From positions 25,877,304 to 25,941,303 of the forward strand of contig CM060114.1 of the NCBI GenBank assembly GCA_030522415.1: 64,000 nucleotides of DNA, in the 5' to 3' direction. Of this stretch, positions 10,718-20,952 are shown in pieces. Every line of letters begins with the position of its first letter. The stretch's first letter is position 1. Made by a program: the position numbers and the translations under genes. This DNA comes from Channallabes apus (lineage: Eukaryota; Chordata; Actinopteri; Siluriformes; Clariidae). The notes below the pieces were generated by a model that saw only the letters and a list, made by a program, of their open reading frames with translations, had not been told where the DNA came from and made no database searches.

Positions 10718-12329
10718 CAGTGGTGTGAAAAACTATTTGCCCCCTTCCTGATTTCTTATTCTTTTGCATGTTTGTCACACAAAATGTTTCTGATCATCAA
10801 ACACATTTAACTATTAGTCAAAGATAACACAAATAAACACAAAATGCAGTTTTTAAATGAGGGGTTTTATTATTTAGGGAGAAAAAAAAATCAAAACCTA
10901 CATGGCCCTGTGTGAAAAAGTAATTGCCCCCTGAACCTAATAACTGGTTGGGCCACCCTTAGCAGCAATAACTGCAATCAAGCGTTTGCGATAACTTGCA
11001 ACGAGTCTTTTACAGCGCTCTGGAGGAATTTTGGCCCACTCATCTTTGCAGAATTGTTGTAATTCAGCTTTATTTGAGGGTTTTCTAGCATGAACCGCCT
11101 TTTTAAGGTCATGCCACAACATCTCAATAGGATTCAGGTCAGGACTTCGGAGTGGCCTAGTCATTTTGTTTTTCTTCAGCCATTCAGAGGTGGATTTGCT
11201 GGTGTGTTTTGGGTCATTGTCCTGCTGCAGCACCCAAGATCGCTTCAGCTTGAGTTGACGAACAGATGGCCGGACATTCTCCTTCAGGATTTTTTGGTAG
11301 ACAGTAGAATTCATGGTTCCATCTATCACAGGAAGCCTTCCAGGTCCTGAAGCAGCAAAACAACCCCAGACCATCACACTACCACCACCATATTTTACTG
11401 TTGGTATGATGTTCTTTTTCTGAAATGCTTTGTTACTTTTACGCCAGATGTAACGGGACACGCACCTTCCAAAAAGTTCAACTTTTGTCTCGTCGGTCCA
11501 CAAGGTATTTTCCCAAAAGTCTTGGCAATCATTGAGATGTTTCTTAGCAAAATTGAGACGAGCCTTAATGTTCTTTTTGCTTAAAAGTGGTTTGCACCTT
11601 GGAAATCTGCCATGCTGGCCGTTTTTGCCCAGTCTCTTTCTTATGGTGGAGTCGTGAACACTGACTTTAATTGAGGCAAGTGAGGCCTGCAGTTCTTTAG
11701 ATGTTGTCCTGGGGTCTTTTGTGGCCTCTCGGATGAGTTGTCTCTGCGCTCTTGGGGTAATTTTGGTCGGCCGGCCACTCCTGGGAAGGTTCACCACTGT
11801 TCCATGTTTTTGCCATTTGTGGATAATGGCTCTCACTGTGGTTCGCTGGAGTCCCAAAGCTTTAGAAATGGCTTTATAACCTTTACCAGACTGATAGATC
11901 TCAATTACTTTTGTTCTCATTTGTTCCTGAATTTCTTTGGATCTTGGCATGATGTCTAGCTTTTGAGGTGCTTTTGATCTACTTCTCTGTGTCAGGTAGC
12001 TCCTATTTAAGTGATTTCTTGATTGAAACAGGTGTGGCAGTAATCAGGCCTGGGGGTGACTACAGAAATTGAACTCAGGTGTGATAAACCACAGTTAAGT
12101 TATTTTTTAACAAGGGGGGCAATCACTTTTTCACACAGGGCCATGTAGATTTGGAGTTTTTTTTCTCCCTTAATAACGTAAACCTTCATTTAAAAACTGC
12201 ATTTTGTGTTCTATTATGTTATCTTTGACTAATAGTTAACGGTTTTTGATGAGCAGAAACATTTAAGTGTGACAAACATGCAAAAGAATAAGAAATCAGG
12301 AAGGGGGCAAATAGTTTTTCACACCACTG
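10718..12329 (-). mobile_element. Tc1-like DNA transposon, copy 1
   Basis: The element runs from CAGTGGTGTGAAAAACTA to its inverted copy and is flanked by TA at 10716-10717 and 12330-12331. The terminal inverted repeats are about 210 bp. Each has an outer and an inner repeat (GTGTGAAAAACTATTTGCCC and TGTGTGAAAAAGT), the IR/DR layout of Tc1-like elements. The ends resemble the fish Passport-type family (memory). It is nearly identical to copy 2 at 14143-15761 and lies in the opposite orientation. Confidence 0.95.
10937..11950 (-). CDS. Tc1-like transposase, copy 1 (337 aa)
   Basis: A DDE transposase of the Tc1 family, which binds the terminal repeats and cuts and pastes the element at TA sites in the nucleus. 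The start MPRSKEIQEQ is the usual one for the family. An N-terminal paired-like helix-turn-helix region (about residues 1-110) has the GRPTKITPR hinge. The catalytic domain keeps D in LWTDETKV, D in QQDNDPKH and E in LNPIEMLW. The frame is full length but three residues shorter than copy 2. In copy 1 the conserved EWPSQSPDLNP segment reads TRPLRSPDLNP because a 13-bp piece is inverted at 11149-11161. The motif alteration just before the catalytic glutamate may impair activity; that is an inference. Confidence 0.92.
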   Translation of the reverse strand: MPRSKEIQEQMRTKVIEIYQSGKGYKAISKALGLQRTTVRAIIHKWQKHGTVVNLPRSGRPTKITPRAQRQLIREATKDPRTTSKELQASLASIKVSVHDSTIRKRLGKNGQHGRFPRCKPLLSKKNIKARLNFAKKHLNDCQDFWENTLWTDETKVELFGRCVSRYIWRKSNKAFQKKNIIPTVKYGGGSVMVWGCFAASGPGRLPVIDGTMNSTVYQKILKENVRPSVRQLKLKRSWVLQQDNDPKHTSKSTSEWLKKNKMTRPLRSPDLNPIEMLWHDLKKAVHARKPSNKAELQQFCKDEWAKIPPERCKRLVASYRKRLIAVIAAKGGPTSY

Positions 12330-12502
12330 TACATAGAGCAGATCATTCACAGCTAGGGTCTTAGCATGTTAAATCTTGACATGAATTTATTTAAATATTT
12401 CCTCGAATATACATGACCGTAACTCTTACTGTGAATCTCAATCAGAACAATCACAGATCAGGATCATTACAAATTGAAATACATCAGTTCTTTGCATGCC
12501 TT

Positions 12503-12645
12503 CTTGGTGGGTTTCCTACGGGTACTCCGGTTTCCTCCCACGGTCCAAAGACATGCAGATTAGGCTAATTGGTGTTCCCAAATCGCCTGTAGTGTGTGAG
12601 TGTGTGTGCCCTGTACCCAGCCTCATGCTCTAAGTCTCTTAGACA
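12503..12645 (+). mobile_element. SINE body fragment
   Basis: GTACTCCGGTTTCCTCCCAC, AAAGACATGCAGATTAGG and CCCTGTACCCAGCCTCATGC belong to the body of the window's tRNA-derived SINEs. The tRNA-like head and tail are missing. Confidence 0.7.
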
Positions 12646-13330
12646 AACAGATTCATGACTACAGACAATACATTCATGTCATTGTGGCTAACCATTAGCT
12701 TATTAAAGCGAAACGTGAAATGTAATGAAAATATCTGGTGATTCACACTGGACACAGATGGATGGATTGTTCTGCAGGGGATTTTTTCCCCTCCTACATC
12801 CTCAGCTTTATTCTGTTAACGTCTTTATTGGCATTATGATGTACTTGTTCATGGCTAATGGATAGATGAAATATATGCTGGTCTAAAAACAGGATTGTCA
12901 GTGACAGCTGTGATCATGATTGTTTATTTGTCCTTTGATAATCAAATAGATCTCCATGGCATTTGGCCGTCTCCTAGGCGACAGACAGGTCTCGGTTCTC
13001 CTGCACCATTAAACAAATGCAATGGCCGGGTAACATTTAAAAAAAAAAAATACTAATCAATGTCTATGAGTCACCACTAGTTACATGAATGATTACTCCT
13101 ATAATTTAGGTGAAATGAGAGAGGCTGGATAGATGTCCTCATGTTTTCTAAAAAGGATGTGTTCAGCCAACACCCACACACTCTGCTTGTAAGTAGTGAG
13201 CAGTGAAATGCTTTGGGAACGCTAACTACTACTCTCAACGTTGCCGTCTCCAGGATTATTTTTATTTCTGTGTTTAACCGACATACAGAAGCATCACAGT
13301 GAGAATTCCATATAACCCGAAATAGCATTG
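12646..13330. repeat. Diverged duplicated segment, copy A
   Basis: Three anchors are shared, in the same order, with 28254-29335. They are 12685-12708 with 28291-28314 (23 of 24 bases), 12968-12984 with 29015-29031 (17 of 17), and 13172-13214 with 29231-29273 (42 of 43). Between anchors the copies have drifted. No coding potential or transposon ends are evident, so origin and function are unknown. Confidence 0.65.
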
Positions 13331-13504
13331 TAATGACCTGAAAAAGCCATGGGGTAACGCTCTGTCTTTGTATTAGAAAGTTACAAACTAGAGTGAAGTT
13401 TGTATTAGAATTGATTCAGATTGATTGAGGTTTCATTAACTGTTATGCTGAACTGCCTGCCATCAAACACAGTATGAATGCAGATAATTTCCTGCTCTCT
13501 GTTT

Positions 13505-13823
13505 CACCCAGATGAGGATGGGTTCCCTGTTGAGTCTGGTTCCTCTCAAGGTTTCTTCCTATTACCATCTCAGGGAGTTTTTCCTTGCCACTGTCGCCCT
13601 CGGGCTTGCTCACCAGGGACTATCTGAACATTTTAATACATACACATTCACATTCCATACAAACTTAAATAATTCTTTTGATTGTGTAAAGCTGTTTTGA
13701 GACAATGTCAATTGTTAAAAGCGCTATACAAATAAAATTTAATTGAATTGACACATCTTCCCACCTTCTTATTAGTACTTGTTTAGATGAGCGAAAGTCG
13801 TTGGGCCTGGCAGTAATTTGAGA

Positions 13824-13867
<44 letters not shown>

Positions 13868-14040
13868 CATTTTGATTCATACACATTCACAGTCCATACA
13901 AACTTAAATAATTTTTTTGATTGTGTAAAGGTGCTTTGCGACAATGACAATTGTTAAAAGCGCTATACAAATAAAAGTGAATTCAATTGAATTTAATTTG
14001 TATAGCACTTTTAATAATTGTCATTGTCGAGTAGCTGAAC
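13505..14040 (+). mobile_element. L2-type LINE tails, tandem and inverted
   Basis: 13505-13747 is an L2 3' tail (GATGGGTTCCCTGTTGAGTC ... AGCGCTATACAAATAAAATT). Its last part (13638-13747) is repeated at about 13877-13985 after a (TG)n run at 13827-13866. The second copy meets an inverted tail piece at about 13985-14040 (TTTGTATAGCACTTTTAATA), giving a near-palindrome around 13980. Confidence 0.7.
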
Positions 14041-14142
14041 TTCAAAGTAATATTACCCAAGTGGAAAGTAGTAATCCAAAATATTACTCAAGTAAGAGTG
14101 AAAAAGTACTGAGTAACTGTTTCAATCGTAATGTCTGATTTA

Positions 14143-15761
14143 CAGTGGTGTGAAAAACTATTTGCCCCCTTCCTGATTTCTTATTCTTTTGCATGTTTGT
14201 CACACTTAAATGTTTCTGCTCATCAAAAACCGTTAATTATTAGTCAAAGATAACATAATTGAACACAAAATGCAGTTTTTAAATGAAGGTTTACGTTATT
14301 AAGGGAGAAAAAAAACTCCAAATCTACATGGCCCTGTGTGAAAAAGTGATTTCCCCCCTTGTTAAAAAATAACTTAACTGTGGTTTATCACACCTGAGTT
14401 CAATTTCTGTAGTCACCCCCAGGCCTGATTACTGCCACACCTGTTTCAATCAAGAAATCACTTAAATAGGAGCTACCTGACACAGAGAAGTAGACCAAAA
14501 GGACCTCAAAAGCTAGACATCATGCCAAGATCCAAAGAAATTCAGGAACAAATGAGAACAAAAGTAATTGAGCTCTATCAGTCTGGTAAAGGTTATAAAG
14601 CCATTTCTAAAGCTTTGGGACTCCAGCGAACCACAGTGAGAGCCATTATCCACAAATGGCAAAAACATGGAACAGTGGTGAACCTTCCCAGGAGTGGCCG
14701 GACAACCAAAATTACCCCAAGAGCGCAGAGACAACTCATCCGAGAGGCCACAAAAGACCCCAGGACAACATCTAAAGAACTGCAGGCCTCACTTGCCTCA
14801 ATTAAGGTCAGTCTTCACGACTCCACCATAAGAAAGAGACTGGGCAAAAACGGCCTGCATGGCAGATTTCCAAGGCACAAACCACTTTTAAGCAAAAAGA
14901 ACATTAAGGCTCGTCTCAATTTTGCTAAAAAACATCTCAATGATTGCCAAGACTTTTGGGAAAATACCTTGTGGACCGACGAGACAAAAGTTGAATTTTT
15001 TGAAAGGTGCGTGTCCCGTTACATCTGGCGTAAAAGTAACACAGCATTTCAGAAAAAGAACATCATACCAACAGTAAAATATGGTGGTGGTAGTGTGATG
15101 GTCTGGGGTTGTTTTGCTGCTTCAGGACCTGGAAGGCTTGCTGTGATAGATGGAACCATGAATTCTACTGTCTACCAAAAAATCCTGAAGGAGAATGTCC
15201 GGCCATCTGTTCGTCAACTCAAGCTGAAGCGATCTTGGGTGCTGCAGCAGGACAATGACCCAAAACACACCAGCAAATCCACCTCTGAATGGCTGAAGAA
15301 AAACAAAATGAAGACTTTGGAGTGGCCTAGTCAAAGTCCTGACCTGAATCCTATTGAGATGTTGTGGCATGACCTTAAAAAGGTGGTTCATGCTAGAAAA
15401 CCCTCAAATAAAGCTGAATTACAACAATTCTGCAAAGATGAGTGGGCCAAAATTCCTCCAGAGCGCTGTAAAAGACTCGTTGCAAGTTATCGCAAACGCT
15501 TGATTGCAGTTATTGTTGCTAAGGGTGGCCCAACCAGTTATTAGGTTCTGGGGGCAATTACTTTTTCACACAGGGCCATGTAGGTCTGGATTTTTTTCTC
15601 CCTAAATAATAAAACCCCATATTTAATAACTGCATTTTGTGTTTACTTGTGTTATCTTTGACTAATAGTTAAATGTGTTTGATGATCAGAAACATTTTGT
15701 GTGACAAACATGCAAAAGAATAAGAAATCAGGAGGGGGGCAAATAGTTTTTCACACCACTG
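14143..15761 (+). mobile_element. Tc1-like DNA transposon, copy 2
   Basis: The element starts CAGTGGTGTGAAAAACTA, ends with its inverted copy, and is flanked by TA at 14141-14142 and 15762-15763. The terminal inverted repeats are about 215 bp with internal direct repeats. It is 1619 bp long and carries a full transposase frame. It lies 1.8 kb from copy 1, facing the opposite way. Confidence 0.96.
14522..15544 (+). CDS. Tc1-like transposase, copy 2 (340 aa)
   Basis: A full-length Tc1-family DDE transposase; 340 residues is the usual size. The N-terminal helix-turn-helix DNA-binding half is followed by the hinge and a catalytic half with D (LWTDETKV), D (QQDNDPKH) and E (LNPIEMLW). The segment before the glutamate is the canonical EWPSQSPDLNP. 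I see no stop or frameshift. The start is the ATG of MPRSKEIQEQ, conserved in both copies. Of the two copies this is the better candidate for an active enzyme. Substitutions near catalytic positions (e.g. FFERCVSRY versus LFGRCVSRY in copy 1) leave this untested. Confidence 0.95.
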   Translation: MPRSKEIQEQMRTKVIELYQSGKGYKAISKALGLQRTTVRAIIHKWQKHGTVVNLPRSGRTTKITPRAQRQLIREATKDPRTTSKELQASLASIKVSLHDSTIRKRLGKNGLHGRFPRHKPLLSKKNIKARLNFAKKHLNDCQDFWENTLWTDETKVEFFERCVSRYIWRKSNTAFQKKNIIPTVKYGGGSVMVWGCFAASGPGRLAVIDGTMNSTVYQKILKENVRPSVRQLKLKRSWVLQQDNDPKHTSKSTSEWLKKNKMKTLEWPSQSPDLNPIEMLWHDLKKVVHARKPSNKAELQQFCKDEWAKIPPERCKRLVASYRKRLIAVIVAKGGPTSY

Positions 15762-16021
15762 TATTAATTTAGAAATTGTTATTAGCCAGACAAAATGATA
15801 AAATAATGTACAAATTCTGGCATTTACAAATAATGAAATAAATAAAATGAAATAAATGAGTAAAAATAAATGTCTTTATAAAATTACAAATTAAGAACAC
15901 AAATTTCCTGATCTCACTTTTTCACAACATAAATTTTTGAGCCTGATTTCTAAGTATCCAATTTTTATGCACATGTGTTTATTAGAATATGTGCAAAATT
16001 AAATCTTAATTTTTGATGTTA

Positions 16022-17839
16022 TTAGTCCTGTGTGGAGGTGTGATTGTGATTGAGAGACCTTATCGCCTGCGGGAAGAAGCTCCTCCTCAGCCTCTCTGTG
16101 TTGGCCTTTAGGGAGCGGAATCGCTTCCCAGACCGCAACAAAGAGAACAGTCCATTACTGGGGTGACTGAGGTCCTTCATGATCTTCCTGGCCTTAGTCC
16201 AGCACCGCTTGCTGTAGATCGAGTGCAGGTCAGGGAGCTCAGTGCAAATGATGCGCTCGGCTGATCGCACCACGCTCTGTAGAGCTCGTCTGTCCTGCAT
16301 GGTGCTGTTCCCGAACCAGGTCATGATGTTTCCCATCAGGATGCTCTCTATGGTGCAGGAGTAGAAGTTCCTGAGCACCTTGGAGGGCAGTCTAAAGTCT
16401 CTCAAGCGTCTGAGGTGGTACAGACGCTGCTGGGCTTTTTTCACCACGGTGCTGATGTGACAGGACCATGACAGGTCCTGAGTGATGTGAACACCGAGGT
16501 ATCTGAAGCTGTCCACTCTCTCCACTGGGCTCCTGTTGATGACGGGGGTCTGGTAGTTCCTCTCCTGCTTTGTACTAAAGTCCACTATCAGCTTCTTTGT
16601 CTTACTGGCGTTCAGGAGGAGATTGTTCCTCTGGCACCAGTTCTCCAGATTTCCAATCTCCTCTAGGTAGTCCGACTCATCATTGTTGGTGATCAGTCCG
16701 ACCACGACGGTGTCGTCAGCAAACTTGATGATGGAGGTGGAGTTGGTAGTGGCCACGCAGTCGTGGGTGTACAAAGAGTACAGCAGGGGGCTCAGAACAC
16801 AACCCTGGGGGGCTCCAGTGCTGAGAGTGAGTGTAGCTGAGACATGTCCGCCCATCCTTACTGCCTGTGGTCTGCCAGTCAGAAAATTGGAGATCCACTG
16901 ACATATAGATGAGCTGAGTCCCAGGTGCTCCAGCTTGGTGGTGAGTGTGGAGGGAATTATGGTATTAAATGCAGAGCTGTAATCGATGAAGAGCATTTTA
17001 ACATAATTCCCTTTGCTAGTGTCCAGGTGAGTGAGTGATGTGTGGAGGAGATGAGAGATTGCATCGTCTGTGGAGCGGTTCTGACGGTATGCAAACTGTA
17101 GTGGGTCCAGTGTGTCGGGTAGTGAAGAAATGATGAAGTCTCTGATAAGGCGTTCAAAGCACTTCATCACTACTGAGGTGAGGGCTACAGGGCGATAATC
17201 ATTGAGGGAAGCAGGATGTGGTTTCTTCGGGACAGGAACAATGATGGACTCTTTGAAGCACGTGGGGATCACCGACTGAGATAAGGAGATGTTGAATATC
17301 TCAGTGAACACAGGTGCTAGCTGGTCTGAGCAGGCTCTGAGGATACGGCCTGAGATGCCGTCTGGTCCTGCTGCTTTCCTGGTGTTCACTCTCTTGAAGG
17401 CCCTCCTCACGTCGTGCTCGGAGATGAGGAGCGCGTTCCCGGTGCTGGCAGTGTCTTCCTGTCTGCAGCCGTTAGCGCCGCTAGCATTAGCGCCGTTAGC
17501 ATTAGCGCCGTTAGCATTAGTGCCGTTAGCGTCTTTAGCTGCAGCCTCGAAGCGAACATAGAATGTGTTGAGCTTGTCTGCCAGAGTCGCGTCCGCGTTC
17601 GTCATACCGGATGTTGGTGCTTTATAATCCGTAATTGTCCTCAATCCCTGCCACAGGCTCCTAGAGTCACTCTGTTGAAGCTGTGAATCTAGTTTTCTCC
17701 CGTAGCGCTGCTTCGCCTCTTTCACCGCCTTCCGGACGTTGTATGATGCAGCCTTGTACGGTTCCATGTCCCCCGACGCAAGTCCCGTGTTGTAGGCAGC
17801 GGTGCGAGATCTCAGAGCGTCGCGGATGGTTTTATCCAC
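16022..17839 (-). pseudogene. LINE reverse transcriptase part (605 codons open)
   Basis: This frame follows the endonuclease and would copy the LINE RNA at the nicked target. Seen motifs: KTRKAAGPDGISGRILR near residue 155, NDYRPVALTSV, LQFAYRQNRSTDDA, LFIDYSSAFNTI, STGAPQGCVLSPLLYSLYTHD and the catalytic FADD at 373-376. It ends with a typical C-terminal region (GLFSLLRSGKRFRSLKAN). The listed M is internal: in an unbroken element it continues the endonuclease frame (PNQKPWVDKTIRDAL). Residues about 107-122 are a tandem repeat of ANGAN type. Confidence 0.88.
17470..17530. repeat. 15-bp tandem repeat inside the LINE frame
   Basis: About four units of GCCGTTAGCATTAGC, in frame, encode NANGA repeats in the linker between endonuclease and RT. 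Confidence 0.85.
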
Positions 17840-17862
17840 CCACGGCTTCTGGTTGGGAAACG

Positions 17863-18870
17863 TTCTTTTTCTCCACCGTATCGTCCACTAGCTTCCCAAT
17901 AAATCCCACAACCGCTTCCGTAAACACGCTGATGTCATCATCGGAGCTGTTTCTGAACATGTCCCAGTCTGCGTCATCGAGTGCGTCCTGTAACGCGGCT
18001 ACCGATTGGTCCGTCCAGCGCGCGACCTCCCTCTGAACCGGAACTTCCTGTTTCAGCCTTTGTTCATATTTTGGCATGAGGAAGATGGCGGCGTGGTCGG
18101 ATTTACCAAACGCTGGACGAGATTGCGCCTTGTAGCCGTCTTTGACCGTTGTATAACAATGATCTAGTGTTCTTTCGTCCCTGGTGGGGCAGGTGATATG
18201 CTGATAAAAGTTCGGCGCTGCGCGTTTGAGGTTGGCACTATTAAAGTCCCCCGCCACAATGAGCGCAGTGTCCCGGTGTTGTGTCTGGTGCTGTGTGAGT
18301 GCCTCATGCAGCTCGCATAAGGCAGTTTCAGTGTCTGCTTGTGGTGGAATGTAAACGGCACTGATTATGATCGATGTGAACTCCCGTGGAAGATAAAAAG
18401 GACGACACATGATGGACAGTAGTTCCAGATTTGGTGTGCAGGAGCGTGTAAGAGGAACAACGCTCGCGCTGTTGCACCAGCTATTGTTCATCATTAAGCA
18501 CACGCCGCCTCCCCTTGACTTCCCCGAGTCCCGCGTCCTGTCCGAGAAGAACTCGGCTGGTTGTATGGCGTGGTCTGGCACCGCTGGGTTCAGCCATATC
18601 TCGGTGAAGCAGAGGAGATTGCAGTCACGAATGTCTCTCTGGAACTTTATCCTGGCCCTGAGGTCATCGAGTTTGTTCTCCAGTGACTGGACGTTGGCGA
18701 GCAGGATGCTAGGCAGAGGTGTGCGGTGTGCACGAGCTCTCAGCCGGTTCCTGACGCCAGCTCGTTTCCCTCGATGCCTCCGCTTCGCGTCGCGTCCATT
18801 GTTCTCCCTCAGGATCTCACTCGGCCAGCTCGGATCCGGAGTTAAAAACGTCGAATTGTGAGTACATTGT
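17863..18870 (-). pseudogene. LINE endonuclease part (APE domain), frameshifted from RT
   Basis: The endonuclease nicks target DNA to start reverse transcription. Seen in order on the minus strand: LLANVQSLENKLDDL, LCFTEIWLNP (the catalytic E), GGGVCLMMN, SAVYIPPQAD, IVAGDFNSANL (the GDFN motif) and TLDHCYTTV ... FGKSDHAAIFL (the SDH motif). These are the hallmarks of apurinic-type endonucleases of LINEs. The open frame extends upstream of the element to 19259 through SINE sequence, so that N-terminal part is not real. A run of T at 17863-17870 (A on the coding strand) appears to hold one extra base, which shifts the frame so that the protein ends early instead of joining the RT. Confidence 0.85.
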
Positions 18871-19125
18871 ATACCAATAGAAACAAGAGTGTCTCTATCA
18901 TACCTAATGTACTCAATGGTGGTGATTTTGCCGATTTTAAAACACTCAAAACTAACAAAAACAAAGAAAAGGTGGTCGGAGCAGTCGTGACGGCAGCCGA
19001 CCTCACCGGCGCCATCTGGGATTAGAGCCATAATACACCATATTACACCAATCCACATATTACACCATAATGGGAAACGAGAGGACATTTGGTCAGACCT
19101 TTGTTTTTTGCAGTCTATTATTATT

Positions 19126-19277
19126 AGTGGCAGGTTTCTCGCCTGCCGTGCGAAAGGCCTGGGTTCAAATCCCACCCAAACCACAGACATTGCATGCAAG
19201 AGCCCGGAGAAAGTGTAATGGTTGCATCTAGAAGGGCATCTAGCGTCATCCTGTGCCAAGTCATGTACGGATCAGAT
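19126..19277 (+). mobile_element. tRNA-Gly-derived SINE, truncated by the DIRS element
   Basis: The head CTCGCCTGCCGTGCGAAAGG followed by GGGTTCAAATCCCA closely follows the anticodon arm and T arm of vertebrate tRNA-Gly(GCC), with a perfect B box (GGTTCAAATCC). The body (AGAAGGGCATCTAGCG, CCTGTGCCAA) stops at 19277, where DIRS begins. A second copy lies at 62785-62995 in reverse. Confidence 0.75.
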
Positions 19278-19475
19278 GTTCCCTTTCAAAGACTACGCTC
19301 GATGCTGCGTGAAAACGATATACTGTAGGAATATCTTTTCATGTTGCCGGTTGTGAAGCATGTGTGTATCAAACACGCAAAATTTTGGCTTATATAACCT
19401 TGGTAGGGTGACGCCATCTGATTAGATGCACCTGCAGGTTATAAATACAGGTGAACTGGAAACATTCCTCAGATC
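19278..19475 (+). repeat. Left inverted terminal repeat of DIRS
   Basis: It contains GATGCTGCGTGAAAACG, CAAACACGCAAAATTTTGGC and TGATTAGATGCACCTGCAGG, each found in reverse complement in the right repeat with some divergence. Confidence 0.85.
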
Positions 19476-19569
19476 TTTGTCTTCACCGACATTGTGAGCG
19501 CGTGTGTGTCATAACAAAGCATACAAAACTTATAGCAGAATTTAAAAACTTATAAACACACCAGAAATA

Positions 19570-20882
19570 ATGGCGGAGTTTAGAGCCAGATGCCCCCCTC
19601 TGTGCGAAAAATTTTCTTTTGGAGGGCGATATGCACACTTTCTGCTTTGAGTGTTTGGGTGAAAAGCATGCTCTTGAAGGGCTTAATGGAGAGTGTGAGC
19701 ACTGTGATCTTCCCATGAAGCTGCTTCGTGCGCGCCTCGCGTTCTTTAGGGAACCACAAACCGCGCTGCACTCATGGGGTTCACAGGCTGACTTGGCCGA
19801 GGCACGAGAGACGGAGCCCCTCCTTTCTCTCGCCCTCTCCCCCAATCCCGAAGTCTCTCCTTCCACTTCACGAGCGCACTTCGGTGCTTCTCGTAGGTGC
19901 GTTAAAGAGACTCACTCTCCTGCTTCTGTGGAAATGGAATTAGCTTCCTCAGAACACTCCTCTAAAGATGAGAGAAAATATGAAGAGTTGCTTGAAGTTA
20001 TAACGCATGCAGTCGAACGGCTGCATATTGACTGGCCACAGGAGCAACCTCACCCAAAACATTCAAAATTAGATGACAGATTCCTGTCGGGTGGCTAGGA
20101 GAGGGAGCCACAACTCCGCTCTCTCCCATTCTTTGATGACCTCCATAACGAATTAACTCGTTCTTGAAGGGAGCCATTTTCTTCCTGTATTTTTGTTCCA
20201 TCGACAAACACATGGCTACAGCATGATGCCCAAGATAGAAGAGTCTCTCTCCTGCGACATCATCTTCACTAAAGAAACCAACACTTCCCTCCAAGCTGTG
20301 TAGAACTTCTTCTACCCTGGTAGGGAAAGCGTTCCAAGCAGCAGGTCAGGCTGGCGCTTCCTTGCACACCATGGCGGTTTTGCAGGCCTACCAGGCTGAT
20401 CTGCTGAAAGATCTGAGCACGAGCGGCACAGTGAATCAGGAAGCATTCACTGAAGCATTCACTGAAGTACTAGAGCCCGTGCGATTGGCCGTTCTATGGC
20501 CTCCTTGGTGACTGCTGAAAGACACCTATGGTTGAATCTAACAGGCATCAAGGATAAGGACCAAACTTTCCTCCTTGATGCTCCTGTTTCACCTTCCGGC
20601 CTATTTGGCGACGCTGTCAATACCGTCGCCACTAGGTTCCGTGAGGCAAGACTATATGAACAAGCCTTTGGGAAATTTCTCCCACGCCGTACTCAGGAGT
20701 CGAGGCCTTCGGCCACCCAGCCTCGACCAGATCTGATTCTCGCCAGGCGAGAGGCTCAGAAGGAGAGCATCAGCAGCCGGGCACCCCCCCGCAAGGACTG
20801 GGGTACGGCTCGTCGCCCCTCACAGGCCGCCTCCAAAAAATCAGATCGCCGCACCGTCTTCTTTTCGAAGAAGAAGTCCTGA
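19570..20882 (+). pseudogene. DIRS gag-like region, frameshifted
   Basis: Presumed structural protein of the DIRS element. The reading frame starts at the ATG at 19570 (MAEFRARCPPLCEKF) and continues, after a shift near 19610, as LEGDMHTFCFECLGEKHALE with cysteine and histidine residues typical of vertebrate DIRS gag. It runs to a stop at 20098. Two or more further stops or shifts lie between 20099 and 20495. It resumes as MASLVTAERHLWLNLTGIKD to a stop at 20882. The broken frame means no full gag can be made. Assignment is by family resemblance and position before RT. Confidence 0.75.
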
Positions 20883-20952
20883 GAGCCTATGAGCCCAGGG
20901 CTATGGGGGTGACCCCAAGGGAGCGGCACTCAATGCTCTCTCCCTTAAGAGT

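Larger units (their letters stand above)
16026..19020 (-). mobile_element. Jockey-superfamily non-LTR retrotransposon (CR1/L2/Rex1-like LINE)
   Basis: On the minus strand the element starts about CCCAGATGGCGCCGGTGAGG and ends near the RT stop. A 5-bp direct repeat, ATTAG, lies at 16021-16025 and 19021-19025 and may be the target duplication. If so, the element has almost no 3' UTR and the final stop codon falls in the duplicated target. It encodes an AP-like endonuclease followed by a reverse transcriptase. One base insertion separates the two. The exact clade is not settled from sequence alone. Confidence 0.82.

Noticed and set aside
17832..19259. Full 475-codon minus-strand frame as one LINE protein
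   Set aside because: The first 130 or so codons come from a tRNA-Gly SINE and the LINE 5' leader; only the endonuclease part is supported.
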